Below, piece by piece: positions 1 to 8,057 of a stretch of 38,354 bases of DNA (the stretch's first letter is position 1; each line of letters starts with the position of its first letter). Origin of the DNA: an uncultured Pseudomonadota bacterium. GTDB lineage: Bacteria > Pseudomonadota > Gammaproteobacteria > Burkholderiales > SG8-39. The notes below the pieces were generated by a model, which saw only the letters and a list, made by a program, of their open reading frames with translations, ran no database searches and was not told the DNA's origin. The position numbers were made by a program, and so were the translations under genes. Location of the stretch: assembly GCA_903895005.1 (NCBI GenBank), contig CAITSH010000510.1, positions 1 to 38,354 of the forward strand, given 5' to 3'.

Positions 1-1789
1 GCTGCGCCTCGCCGCCGTCGACGCGCCTGTAGTCGGGGTACATCATCGGGATGAGTCCCGCGTCGCTCGCGCCCTGCACGTTGTTCTGGCCGCGCAGCGG
101 ATGCAGGCCGGACCCCGGCTTGCCGATTTGTCCCGTCACCATGGCAAGCGCAATCAGGCAGCGCGCGTTGTCGGTGCCGTGAATATGCTGCGAAATGCCC
201 ATGCCCCATAGGATGATGGAGGCCTTCGATGTCGCGTAAAGCCGCGCCACTTCGCGGATTTTTTCCGCCCGAATGCCGCAGATGGGCGCCATCAGTTCCG
301 GCGAGAATTTCTGGACGTTCTTCGCAAGCTCGTCGTAGCCCGAGGTGCGGTCGCGTATGAACGTCTTGTCGGCAAGGCCCTCGTTTACGATCACGTGCAA
401 CAGCGCGTTGAGCAGCGCCACATCGGTGTCGGCCTTGAACTGCAGCACGTGCTCGGCGTGGCGCGCGAGCTCGGTGCGGCGCGGGTCGGCGACAATAAGC
501 TTGCTGCCGTTCTTGACTGCGTTCTTGATCCAGGTGGCCGCCACAGGGTGATTCACTGTGGGGTTGGCGCCGATGAGGAAAATCACCTCCGCGTTCGCTA
601 CGTCGCGCACTGGATTCGATACGGCGCCCGAACTGATCCCCTCCATGAGGGCCGCAACGCTTGAGGCATGGCACAGGCGCGTGCAGTGATCGACGTTGTT
701 CGTGCCAAAACCGGTACGAACCAGTTTCTGGAAGAGGTAGGCCTCCTCGTTCGAGCCCTTGGCCGAACCGAAGCCGGCAAGCGCGTAGCGGCCGTCCGGC
801 GCCGAATCGATGATTTTTTTCAGGCCGCCTGCAGCCAGCGCCAGCGCCTCGTCCCAGGTTGCTTCGCGGAACACCTCGCGCCAGTTATCCGGGTCCATAA
901 CGAAGTCGGCCGACTTCTTCACGCCCGGCTTGCGTATGAGCGGCATGGTCAGGCGCTGCCTGTGGTGTGCATAGTCAAAGCCGTAGCGACCCTTGACGCA
1001 CAGTCGCCCGTCGTTGGCCGGACCGTCGCGGCCCTGCACCTGGATGATCTTGTTGTCCTTGACGTGATAGGTGAGCTGGCAGCCCACGCCGCAGTACGGG
1101 CAGACCGAATCAACGGTCTTGTCGGCCACGGTCATTCCCGCGTCCCGCGCCGGCATCAGCGCGCCGGTCGGGCAGGCCTGCACACACTCGCCGCAGGCGA
1201 CGCAGGTCGAGGCCCCCATGGGGTCGTCGAAGTCGAACACGATCTTGGAATGCTCGCCGCGAAAGGCGTAACCGATCACGTCATTGACCTGCTCTTCGCG
1301 GCACGCGCGCACGCAGCGGTTGCACTGTATGCACGAATCAAGGTTGACGGCGATGGCCGGATGGGACACATCCTGCTTCACCTGGTGGCGCGCCTCGAAA
1401 CGCGGCAGGCCCATATCGAGCTTTTTCGCCCAAATGTCGAGTTCGGATTCGCGGGTATGGCGTTCAGCCGGCATGTCAGAGAGCAGCAGTTCGAGCACCA
1501 TCTTCTGCGAGGTCAGCGCACGGGCGTTGTCGGTGACCACTTCCATGCCGTCCTTGGGGTAGCGGCAACACGAGGGGGCAAGCGCGCGCTCGCCCTTAAT
1601 CTCGACCACGCAGGCGCGGCAGTTACCGTCCGGGCGCATGCCCTCCTTGTAGCAAAGGTGGGGGATTTCAATGCCGTACTGCTTGGCGGTCTGGATGATC
1701 GTCTCGTCGGCGCGGCCGACCACATCCTTGCCGTTGAGCTTGAACTCAACGGGCATGGTCGCCTGCTGCTGGTTGCCTATTCTGTCCAT
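1..1789 (-). CDS. fdsA: NAD-dependent formate dehydrogenase, molybdopterin catalytic subunit (partial)
   Basis: Catalytic subunit of the soluble formate dehydrogenase, which oxidises formate to CO2 at a molybdenum bis-MGD centre and passes electrons through Fe-S clusters to the NAD-reducing subunit. Only about 596 N-terminal residues are in the window; family members are around 950, so the C-terminal third lies off the left edge. Visible in order: an N-terminal [2Fe-2S] domain (C46, C57, C60, C74), two ferredoxin-type 4Fe-4S sets (C153/156/159/163 and C196/199/202/206), the proximal cluster of the molybdopterin domain (C230, C233, C237, C264), and RLCHASSVAAL, where C373 occupies the Mo-ligand position (Cys rather than Sec). 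The ATG at 1789 is preceded by GGGAGAG at good spacing. It starts 16 bases after the fused NuoEF-like gene stops, so the two are co-transcribed. The identification is firm; assignment to the FdsA subtype rests on the partner subunit. Confidence 0.95.
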   Translation of the reverse strand, partial: MDRIGNQQQATMPVEFKLNGKDVVGRADETIIQTAKQYGIEIPHLCYKEGMRPDGNCRACVVEIKGERALAPSCCRYPKDGMEVVTDNARALTSQKMVLELLLSDMPAERHTRESELDIWAKKLDMGLPRFEARHQVKQDVSHPAIAVNLDSCIQCNRCVRACREEQVNDVIGYAFRGEHSKIVFDFDDPMGASTCVACGECVQACPTGALMPARDAGMTVADKTVDSVCPYCGVGCQLTYHVKDNKIIQVQGRDGPANDGRLCVKGRYGFDYAHHRQRLTMPLIRKPGVKKSADFVMDPDNWREVFREATWDEALALAAGGLKKIIDSAPDGRYALAGFGSAKGSNEEAYLFQKLVRTGFGTNNVDHCTRLCHASSVAALMEGISSGAVSNPVRDVANAEVIFLIGANPTVNHPVAATWIKNAVKNGSKLIVADPRRTELARHAEHVLQFKADTDVALLNALLHVIVNEGLADKTFIRDRTSGYDELAKNVQKFSPELMAPICGIRAEKIREVARLYATSKASIILWGMGISQHIHGTDNARCLIALAMVTGQIGKPGSGLHPLRGQNNVQGASDAGLIPMMYPDYRRVDGGEAQ

Positions 1790-1805
1790 CGTTGCTCTCC
1801 CGCGC

Positions 1806-3500
1806 TCACTCTATTTCGTGGGCAAAGTGTTTGATCACGCTCAGCACCGGATTGGGCGCCGCCTGGCCGAGGCCGCAAATCGAAGCATCCATCATCGCCT
1901 GAGACAACTCGGCGAGCAGCGCCTTGTCCCAGCGCGGTTGCTGCAGCAGGGTCAGCGCCTTGGCGGTCCCGACGCGGCAGGGCGTGCACTGGCCGCAGGA
2001 CTCGTCGCGGAAAAACCGCATCATGTTGCGTGCGGCGGCGACTGCACTGTCCTTGTCAGAAAGGATCATCACCGCGGCCGACCCGATGAACAGCCCGTGC
2101 GGCTGCAGCGTGTCAAAGTCGAGCGGTATGTCGGCCTTGCTTGCGGGCAGGATGCCGCCCGACGCGCCGCCCGGAAGATAGCCGTAGAAGGTGTGCCCGG
2201 GCAGCATGCCGTCGCAGTATTCTTCTATGAGTTCCTGCACCGTGATGCCTGCGGGCGCCAGGTGCATGCCCGGCTTGCGGACACGTCCGGAAACAGAGAA
2301 CGAGCGCAAGCCCTTGCGCCCGTGCCGACCGTGGCTGGTAAACCACTCCGGCCCCTTTTCGAGAATCTCGCGCACCCAGTACACCGTCTCCATGTTGTGC
2401 TCGAGCGTCGGCCGGCCGAACACGCCGACCTGCGCCACGTAGGGCGGACGCAGGCGCGGCATGCCGCGCTTGCCCTCAATGGATTCGATCATCGCCGACT
2501 CTTCGCCGCAGATGTAGGCGCCTGCGCCGCGGCGCAGGTGTACGGGCGGCAGCGCGCAGGGCGGGTCGGCCTGGAGCGCGGCAATTTCCTTTTCCAGGAT
2601 GGCACGGCAACCGGCGTACTCGTCGCGCAGGTATATCCATACCTCGGCGATTCCCGCAGCCCAGGCTGCAATCAGCGTGCCTTCCAGGAAGCGGTGCGGA
2701 TCGCGTTCTAGATGGTAACGATCCTTGAAGGTACCGGGTTCGCCTTCGTCAATATTGATCGCCATGTTGCGCGGCTCGGGTTCGGCGCGAACCAGTTTCC
2801 ATTTGCGTCCAGTAGGGAAACCTGCTCCGCCCAGACCGCGCAGCCCGGAATTTTCCATCTTTGCGGTCAGTTCCTGGTAATCATGCTTGCCCGACAGACA
2901 GTCGGCCAGCAGCGCGTAACCGCCGGACTTACGGTACTCGCTATAGGTGATGTATTTTTCCGGGATGTGGCGCACCGCTTTGGCGGCTACCAGCTTGCTG
3001 ATTTTTTCCGCGTTGGCCTGCAACACCGGGTTCTGGCCGACCAGCACGGCAGGCGCGCTTTCGCAGCGGCCGATGCAAGGTGCGGCAAGCACGCGCACGT
3101 CCTTGCCCAAAATCGCCGGCAGGCGCGCCAACAACTCATCGGCGCCGGCCATTTCGCACGAAAGGGAATTACAAACGCGCACCGTAATGGCCGGCGGCAC
3201 GGCATCGCCCGCCTTTACCACGTCGAAGTGGTGATAAAAGGTCGCCACCTCGTACACCTCGGATTGGGCCATGCGCAACTCCGCAGCCAGCGCCGCCAGG
3301 TGACCTTCCGACAAGTGGCCGTAGGTGTCCTGGATGCGGTGCAGGTGCTCGATCAGCAGGTCGCGCCGTCGCGGCAGCGCCGCCTCGCCCTCGCCGATCA
3401 GGGCACGCACCTCGGCGACTGCCTTGGGGTCCACCACGCGGCCCTTCATCGTCGGCCGCATCCTCACCACTTTTATTTCGATATTTCCTGAAGACCCCAT
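1806..3500 (-). CDS. fdsB: Formate dehydrogenase NADH-binding subunit, NuoE-NuoF fusion (FdsG+FdsB)
   Basis: Diaphorase part of the formate dehydrogenase: it takes electrons from FdsA and reduces NAD+ on FMN. The 564-residue protein is a fusion. Residues about 20-165 are a NuoE/FdsG thioredoxin-like [2Fe-2S] domain with C110, C115, C142 and C146. Residues about 180-564 are NuoF/FdsB, with the FMN-binding glycine loop GLRGLGGAGFPTG (219-231), the NADH-site motif GAGAYICGEES (325-335) and the 4Fe-4S ligands SCGQCTPC (C502, C505, C508) plus C542. In many bacteria these are two genes, fdsG and fdsB. The reading frame continues upstream to 3779, but that extension has no family similarity. I chose the ATG at 3500 because GAGGAG lies 11 bases upstream and the NuoE domain begins soon after. 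It is the first gene of the operon with fdsA. Confidence 0.92.
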   Translation of the reverse strand: MGSSGNIEIKVVRMRPTMKGRVVDPKAVAEVRALIGEGEAALPRRRDLLIEHLHRIQDTYGHLSEGHLAALAAELRMAQSEVYEVATFYHHFDVVKAGDAVPPAITVRVCNSLSCEMAGADELLARLPAILGKDVRVLAAPCIGRCESAPAVLVGQNPVLQANAEKISKLVAAKAVRHIPEKYITYSEYRKSGGYALLADCLSGKHDYQELTAKMENSGLRGLGGAGFPTGRKWKLVRAEPEPRNMAINIDEGEPGTFKDRYHLERDPHRFLEGTLIAAWAAGIAEVWIYLRDEYAGCRAILEKEIAALQADPPCALPPVHLRRGAGAYICGEESAMIESIEGKRGMPRLRPPYVAQVGVFGRPTLEHNMETVYWVREILEKGPEWFTSHGRHGRKGLRSFSVSGRVRKPGMHLAPAGITVQELIEEYCDGMLPGHTFYGYLPGGASGGILPASKADIPLDFDTLQPHGLFIGSAAVMILSDKDSAVAAARNMMRFFRDESCGQCTPCRVGTAKALTLLQQPRWDKALLAELSQAMMDASICGLGQAAPNPVLSVIKHFAHEIE

Positions 3501-3824
3501 GAAAGCAACCACTCCTCGCATTTGTTTTCGGGCGCACCGCGTTGTCGGCTGCGGCGCTTCCCGCCAGGCCGCTCTTGCAGAAGCCTGCCCGACCAAGATT
3601 CTGGCCGGCGGACTGCTCAAACTGCCGGAAAGTGTTGGGAATTTACGCCGTTCAGGCCGAAGACTCACTTGACCATGGTCAAGAATTGACCCCTGAACCG
3701 GATTCGCCCCTGGAACTGCCTCCGCAGACAGCCTCCACAGGCTTGCGGATATGCGATGTTCTTCGGGGAAACGGCGCAATTATCGCATTTTGCCAAACCC
3801 GACCTCCGCCGGAAAAAAACGGGG
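3501..3824. other. Intergenic region upstream of the formate dehydrogenase operon
   Basis: About 320 bases separate the 3' end of cobQ from the start of the formate dehydrogenase operon; both genes read on the minus strand. No credible coding frame is seen. The stretch must hold the promoter of the fds operon. Its one clear element is the perfect palindrome at 3669-3682. No convincing -35/-10 pair or rho-independent terminator for cobQ could be picked out by eye. Confidence 0.5.
3669..3682. promoter_or_regulatory. Perfect 14-bp palindrome, candidate operator of the fds operon
   Basis: TTGACCATGGTCAA is identical to its own reverse complement. It reads as two TTGAC half-sites separated by CATG, the half-site geometry used by CRP/FNR-family regulators (FNR consensus TTGAT-N4-ATCAA). 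It lies 169 bases upstream of the first fds start codon and outside any gene. Binding by a CRP/FNR-type protein is inference; a LysR-type or other dimeric repressor site is equally possible. Confidence 0.4.
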
Positions 3825-5312
3825 TTACCCCGGCTTGACAAACATTCTGTCGATTTGCAGGTGCTGTTGCAGGGTATCGGCGAGGCGGTTGAGACTCGCC
3901 TCGCGCAAAGACGCGAAATCGATGGCGGCGGGCGCCGCAAGACCCGCCCAGGCAAGCACGGCGCGGCAGGCGGCGGGTTCATCAAACACCCCGTGCACAT
4001 AGGTCCCGAGGATCTGCCCGTCATCGGACAGCGCGCCCTCGGCGCGCCCCTCGATCTCGAGCGCCGGTCGCGACAAGGCCGGGCCGGTGCTCACACCCAT
4101 GTGGATCTCATACCCGCGCACCGCCGCGGCTTCTTCGAGCGCCAGATGGCCGCGAACCTGCTGCAACTTTTTTTCCGGCACAAGACGGGTTTCAAAATCC
4201 AGCCATTTCAGGCCGTCGCAACTGCCCGGCGTGCCTTCGATGCCAAGGGGGTCGTGCAAGGCCATCCCCAGCATCTGCATGCCACCGCATATGCCCATCA
4301 GCCTGCCGCCGTAACGAAGGTGGCGCGCAATACGCGGCGCCCAGCCCTGGCGCAGCAACCAGTCAAGATCGGCCTGCACGCTTTTGCTGCCGGGCAGGAT
4401 GATCAGGTCGGCATCGGGCACGGCCATGTCCGGACCGATAAATTGCAGGTCGACCTGGTGATGCGCGCGCAAGACGTCAAAATCGGTGTGATTACTGATG
4501 CGTGGAAACACCGGAACGATAACCTTGAGCTGCGGCGCGTTCCCCGCCGCCCCCCCCTGCGCCGTTTGTATCGCGTCCTCGGCATCCAGCTGCAGGCCCT
4601 GCAGGTAGGGCAATACGCCGAACACCGGCTTGCCCGTTTCTCGTTCCAGCCATTCGATGCCCGGCAGCAACAGACCGATGTCACCACGAAACCGGTTGAT
4701 GACAAATCCGCGGATACGCGCCCGCTCCGACGGCGACAGGCACGCCAGCGTGCCGACAAAATGCGCGAACACGCCGCCGCGATCAATGTCGGCGATCAGA
4801 ACCACCGGGCAATCGGCCGCTTCGGCGAATCCCATGTTGGCGATGTCGCCCTCTCGCAGATTCACCTCCGCCGGACTGCCTGCGCCCTCGACCAGAACGC
4901 ATTCGTACTGCGCGCGCAAACGCCGCCAGGATTCGAGCACTGCAACCATCGCCTGTGGCTTGTAGGCATGAAACGCGCGCGCGTCCATGTCGGCGCGCGC
5001 CTTGCCATGAATGATGATTTGCGCGCCGATATCCGAATTGGGCTTGATCAGCACAGGGTTCATGTCGCTGTGCGGGGCAATGCCCGCCGCCTGCGCCTGC
5101 AGGGCCTGGGCGCGCCCGATCTCGCCGCCGTCTTCGGTGACAGCGCTGTTGAGCGCCATGTTTTGCGGCTTGAACGGTGCGACGCGCACACCGCGTCTTT
5201 GCAGCACGCGGCACAGGCCGGCGACGAGGGTGCTCTTGCCCGCATCCGAGGTGGTGCCCTGGACCATAAGCGCGCCGTGCAAGGCATGCTGCGCGCCATT
5301 CAACTCTGTCAA
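3825..5312 (-). CDS. cobQ: Cobyric acid synthase (adenosylcobyrinate a,c-diamide amidotransferase)
   Basis: Amidates four carboxyl groups of adenosylcobyrinic acid a,c-diamide with glutamine as nitrogen donor, a late step of corrinoid synthesis in the cytoplasm. The 495-residue length is normal for CobQ/CbiP. The N-terminal P-loop-like ATP-binding domain has [12 protein letters not shown] (17-28) and KPQNMALNS (48-56). The C-terminal class I glutaminase-like domain carries the nucleophile C342 in [10 protein letters not shown], the family motif GYEIHMG (400-406) and the probable triad histidine H440 in YVHGVFD. The start is a TTG at 5312 whose last two bases are shared with the btuF stop (TTGA), with AGGGG upstream, so translation is probably coupled. 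It is the last gene of the riboswitch-headed btu operon, linking corrinoid uptake to completion of the side-chain amides. Confidence 0.95.
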   Translation of the reverse strand: MTELNGAQHALHGALMVQGTTSDAGKSTLVAGLCRVLQRRGVRVAPFKPQNMALNSAVTEDGGEIGRAQALQAQAAGIAPHSDMNPVLIKPNSDIGAQIIIHGKARADMDARAFHAYKPQAMVAVLESWRRLRAQYECVLVEGAGSPAEVNLREGDIANMGFAEAADCPVVLIADIDRGGVFAHFVGTLACLSPSERARIRGFVINRFRGDIGLLLPGIEWLERETGKPVFGVLPYLQGLQLDAEDAIQTAQGGAAGNAPQLKVIVPVFPRISNHTDFDVLRAHHQVDLQFIGPDMAVPDADLIILPGSKSVQADLDWLLRQGWAPRIARHLRYGGRLMGICGGMQMLGMALHDPLGIEGTPGSCDGLKWLDFETRLVPEKKLQQVRGHLALEEAAAVRGYEIHMGVSTGPALSRPALEIEGRAEGALSDDGQILGTYVHGVFDEPAACRAVLAWAGLAAPAAIDFASLREASLNRLADTLQQHLQIDRMFVKPG

Positions 5313-6265
5313 GGCCGGCCCCTGCGTCTGGCGCGCACCAGTTCAAGCTGCTCGCAGATGGCCTGCGCGCCGTCTAGGATGCGCGGCGTGTGCCGGCTGA
5401 TCAGGTCCGGATGCACCGTAAAAAAATTACCGCGCCCCGCCGCAAGCAGGCGCGGCCACTTGCGCCACATGTCGAAACTGTCGCGTGCCGGGTCGACAGA
5501 GGCGCCGGCGATCGCTTCGGGGTCGCGCTCTATCACCGCCTCTTCGGAAATCACCGGCGCGACGGGCTTCAGGTCGGCAAACACATTTCGACCACCGCAG
5601 GATGCGATCACGTTACTGATAATGTGGCTGCCGCCCACCGTCATCAGCGGCTTGTTCCATATCTGGTAGAACACCGGCACGGCGGGCAGCGCGGCGTAGC
5701 GGACGCGCAGGCGCGCAAGCCGCGCAGAAAAATCTCGCGCAGCTGCGGCGGCCACCGCCTCTGTGCCCGCGATGCGCCCGAGCTTGTCGATGGACAGGGC
5801 AATGTCCTCCAGGCGCTGCGGCTCGCTGTAATACACCGGAATACCCAGGCTCAGCAGCTTTTCGAGCTGGCGCTGCGCATTGCCGTCTCGCCAGACGACG
5901 ATCAGGTCGGGCTGCAGGCTGACGATACGCTCGAGATCCAGCAGGGCATGACTGCCGATATTGGTGATCCTGTTCGCCGCCTCCGGGTAATTGCTGTAAT
6001 CAATGACGCCGACCACCCGGTCTCCGGCGCCGGCGGCGAACAGCAATTCGGTGATGTGCGGGGCGAGGCTGATGATGCGTCTTGCCGGCTGGTTGAGCGA
6101 AACCTTGCGGCCGGTATCGTCGACGACATTGACGCCGACCTCCTTGGAATTGGCATCCGCTGCAACCAACGGCGATGGCGCCACCATCGCGGTGGCCAAT
6201 GCCGTCAACAGCATGCAAGCCCATGGCCGCACTTGTCGATTCACCTGGCGCACCATTTTCATCAT
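5309..6265 (-). CDS. btuF: Cobalamin ABC transporter, periplasmic binding protein (BtuF-like)
   Basis: Periplasmic component that captures corrinoids and delivers them to the BtuCD permease. The 318-residue protein starts with a basic stretch and a hydrophobic signal segment (about residues 15-35, ending LVAA/DA). A class III substrate-binding fold follows, with the family's opening [20 protein letters not shown], the [21 protein letters not shown] motif region and the central QPDLIVVW. The acidic residues used to dock on BtuC are plausible, but I did not pin them down. ATG at 6265 overlaps the btuD stop as ATGATGA, which makes 6262 an equally possible start. Context (BtuB, BtuC, BtuD and CobQ under a cobalamin riboswitch) favours cobalamin over haem or siderophores, which members of this family also bind. 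Confidence 0.88.
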   Translation of the reverse strand: MMKMVRQVNRQVRPWACMLLTALATAMVAPSPLVAADANSKEVGVNVVDDTGRKVSLNQPARRIISLAPHITELLFAAGAGDRVVGVIDYSNYPEAANRITNIGSHALLDLERIVSLQPDLIVVWRDGNAQRQLEKLLSLGIPVYYSEPQRLEDIALSIDKLGRIAGTEAVAAAAARDFSARLARLRVRYAALPAVPVFYQIWNKPLMTVGGSHIISNVIASCGGRNVFADLKPVAPVISEEAVIERDPEAIAGASVDPARDSFDMWRKWPRLLAAGRGNFFTVHPDLISRHTPRILDGAQAICEQLELVRARRRGRP

Positions 6266-7047
6266 TCGGCCACAAACAGCGTCTGGCCGCCCGCCGCGAC
6301 GCGCGCGATGCGATGGCCGAACGCGTCCTGCAACACCGGCTCCGTCATCACCTGGGCGACCGGCCCCTGCATTACGCCCGACGGCGTAAATACCAGAGCG
6401 TGACTGGCAAAACGCGCCGCAAGGTTCAGGTCGTGCAATGACATGAGCACGCCCTTGCGCTTATTCGCAGCGAACGCGGCCAGGTGGCGCAGCACCTGCA
6501 CCTGGTGTCGCAGGTCCAGGTGCGTCAGTGGTTCGTCAAGAATGAGCAGCGGCGCGTCTTGCACCAGCAACGCGGCCAGTGCGACGCGCTGGCGCTCGCC
6601 CCCGGAAAGGGTCAGCACATCGCGTTGCGCCATGCCGTGCAAATCCACCGCATCGAGCGCGGCCAGCGCCGCCACACGATCACCTTCCCCCTCCCATTGC
6701 CAGCGCGAAAGATGCGGATAGCGGCCCATCATCACCACTTCGAGCACGCTCGCGGAAAAGGCGTCATGCACGATCTGCGGCAAAAAGCCGCGCTGGCGCG
6801 CCGCGTCGGCGAGAGGCCAATCGGCCAGCGCCCTGCCGCACAACTGCACGCCGCCAGCCTGCACCGCGCGCAATCCGGCCAGCGCGTGCAGCAGCGTGGT
6901 CTTGCCCACGCCATTGGACCCCAGCACACACCACACCTCCCCCGGCCTCACGGCAAACGCGAGGTCACGAACAAGCTCACGCCTGCCGGCGCCCGCACCG
7001 ACCGCCAGCGCGAGGGACCCGCATTCAATCAGCGCATTCGCAATCAC
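6262..7047 (-). CDS. btuD: Cobalamin ABC transporter, ATP-binding protein (BtuD-like)
   Basis: ATPase that drives corrinoid import through BtuC at the cytoplasmic face of the inner membrane. The 261-residue protein has every ABC motif: Walker A GSNGVGKTT (43-51), Q-loop Q91, signature LSGGERQR (147-154), Walker B LLILDEP (167-173) and H-loop H205 in SLHDLNLA, a sequence typical of the iron-siderophore/B12 subfamily. The start is a GTG at 7047 overlapping the btuC stop (GTGA); no ATG would preserve the N-terminal strand. It sits between the permease and binding-protein genes in an overlapping operon, so the three products should be made in coordinated amounts. Confidence 0.92.
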   Translation of the reverse strand: MIANALIECGSLALAVGAGAGRRELVRDLAFAVRPGEVWCVLGSNGVGKTTLLHALAGLRAVQAGGVQLCGRALADWPLADAARQRGFLPQIVHDAFSASVLEVVMMGRYPHLSRWQWEGEGDRVAALAALDAVDLHGMAQRDVLTLSGGERQRVALAALLVQDAPLLILDEPLTHLDLRHQVQVLRHLAAFAANKRKGVLMSLHDLNLAARFASHALVFTPSGVMQGPVAQVMTEPVLQDAFGHRIARVAAGGQTLFVAE

Positions 7048-8039
7048 GCCGGCCGCCGCATCAACAAAAACACAAACGCGGGCACGCCTATCAGAGCCAT
7101 GATCACGCCCACCGGAAGCTGCATCGGTGCCACCACGGTGCGCGCGGCGGTATCCGCGAGCAACAGCAGCGTGCCCCCGGCCAGTGCGCTTGCCGGAAGC
7201 AGGACGCGCTGGTCATTGCCGAACACCAGGCGCAGGGCATGCGGCACCACGAGGCCGATGAATCCGATGCTGCCGGCGGTCGTAACGGCGAGCGCAGTTG
7301 AAAAGGACGCCAGCACGTAAATACGCCTGCGCAGGCGGGTCACGTCCACACCGAGCGCAAGCGCCACCACCTCGCCACGCAACATCACATTCAGGTCCCG
7401 CGCCAGGGCAAAAGCCAGGACGACGGCCGCAGCCAGCATGATCATGGCCGGCAGCCAGACATCGATGCCATTGAGGTCACCCATCATCCAGAACAGCATG
7501 CCGCGCAGCCGCGCCTCCGGCGCGAGCGTCAGCATGAGCGCGATAATCGCGCCCCATCCCGAGGCGAGTATCACGCCGGTAAGCAGCAGCCGCGGCGAAG
7601 CGTCAAGCGCGGCGGAAAGTTGCTGTCGCGCAAAATCGCGTCGCGCGAAACCGAACACCAGCAAGATGGCCGTCAGCGCACCCGCGGCAGCCCCCAGGTT
7701 CACAAACACCGCGCCAAGCCCGGCGAGCATCGCGCCCAGGGCCCCCACCGCCGCACCGCCGGACAGACCGAGCACATACGGATCGGCCAGCGGATTGCGC
7801 AACAACACCTGCATCAGCGCGCCAGCCAACGCGAGCAGGCCGCCGGCGGCGAAGGCCGCCAGCGCACGCGGCAGGCGCAGCTTGCCAATCACATCCGCAG
7901 CGATGCTTTGCCCGGGATCGAACAGTGCCCCCCACACATCGGCGGCACCGATGCGGCTGCTACCCGAGACCAGCGCAAGCGCCATCGCGGCAAGCGCGGC
8001 GGCAGCCAGCAGCAGCCAGATCAGCAGGGCGCGGCGCAT
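7044..8039 (-). CDS. btuC: Cobalamin ABC transporter, permease (BtuC-like, FecCD family)
   Basis: Inner-membrane channel of the corrinoid importer, expected to work as a dimer with two BtuD. The 331 residues are almost entirely hydrophobic helices. FecCD landmarks are present: LRLPRALAAFAAGGLLALAG after the first periplasmic loop, LMQVLLRNPLADPYVLGLSG, LFWMMGDLNG, and the cytoplasmic coupling segment near GVDVTRLRRR followed by GSIGFIGLVVPHALR. The ATG at 8039 lies 18 bases from the receptor stop codon. Membership of the FecCD family is certain; cobalamin specificity comes from the riboswitch and cobQ in the same operon. Confidence 0.92.
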   Translation of the reverse strand: MRRALLIWLLLAAAALAAMALALVSGSSRIGAADVWGALFDPGQSIAADVIGKLRLPRALAAFAAGGLLALAGALMQVLLRNPLADPYVLGLSGGAAVGALGAMLAGLGAVFVNLGAAAGALTAILLVFGFARRDFARQQLSAALDASPRLLLTGVILASGWGAIIALMLTLAPEARLRGMLFWMMGDLNGIDVWLPAMIMLAAAVVLAFALARDLNVMLRGEVVALALGVDVTRLRRRIYVLASFSTALAVTTAGSIGFIGLVVPHALRLVFGNDQRVLLPASALAGGTLLLLADTAARTVVAPMQLPVGVIMALIGVPAFVFLLMRRPA

Positions 8040-8057
8040 CGCGTGCTCATCGTGCGC

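Noticed and set aside
668..1834. Long plus-strand frame (388 codons) antisense to fdsA
   Set aside because: It mirrors a well-supported Fe-S/molybdopterin protein on the minus strand. Long antisense frames are expected at this GC content, and its product has no recognisable domain.
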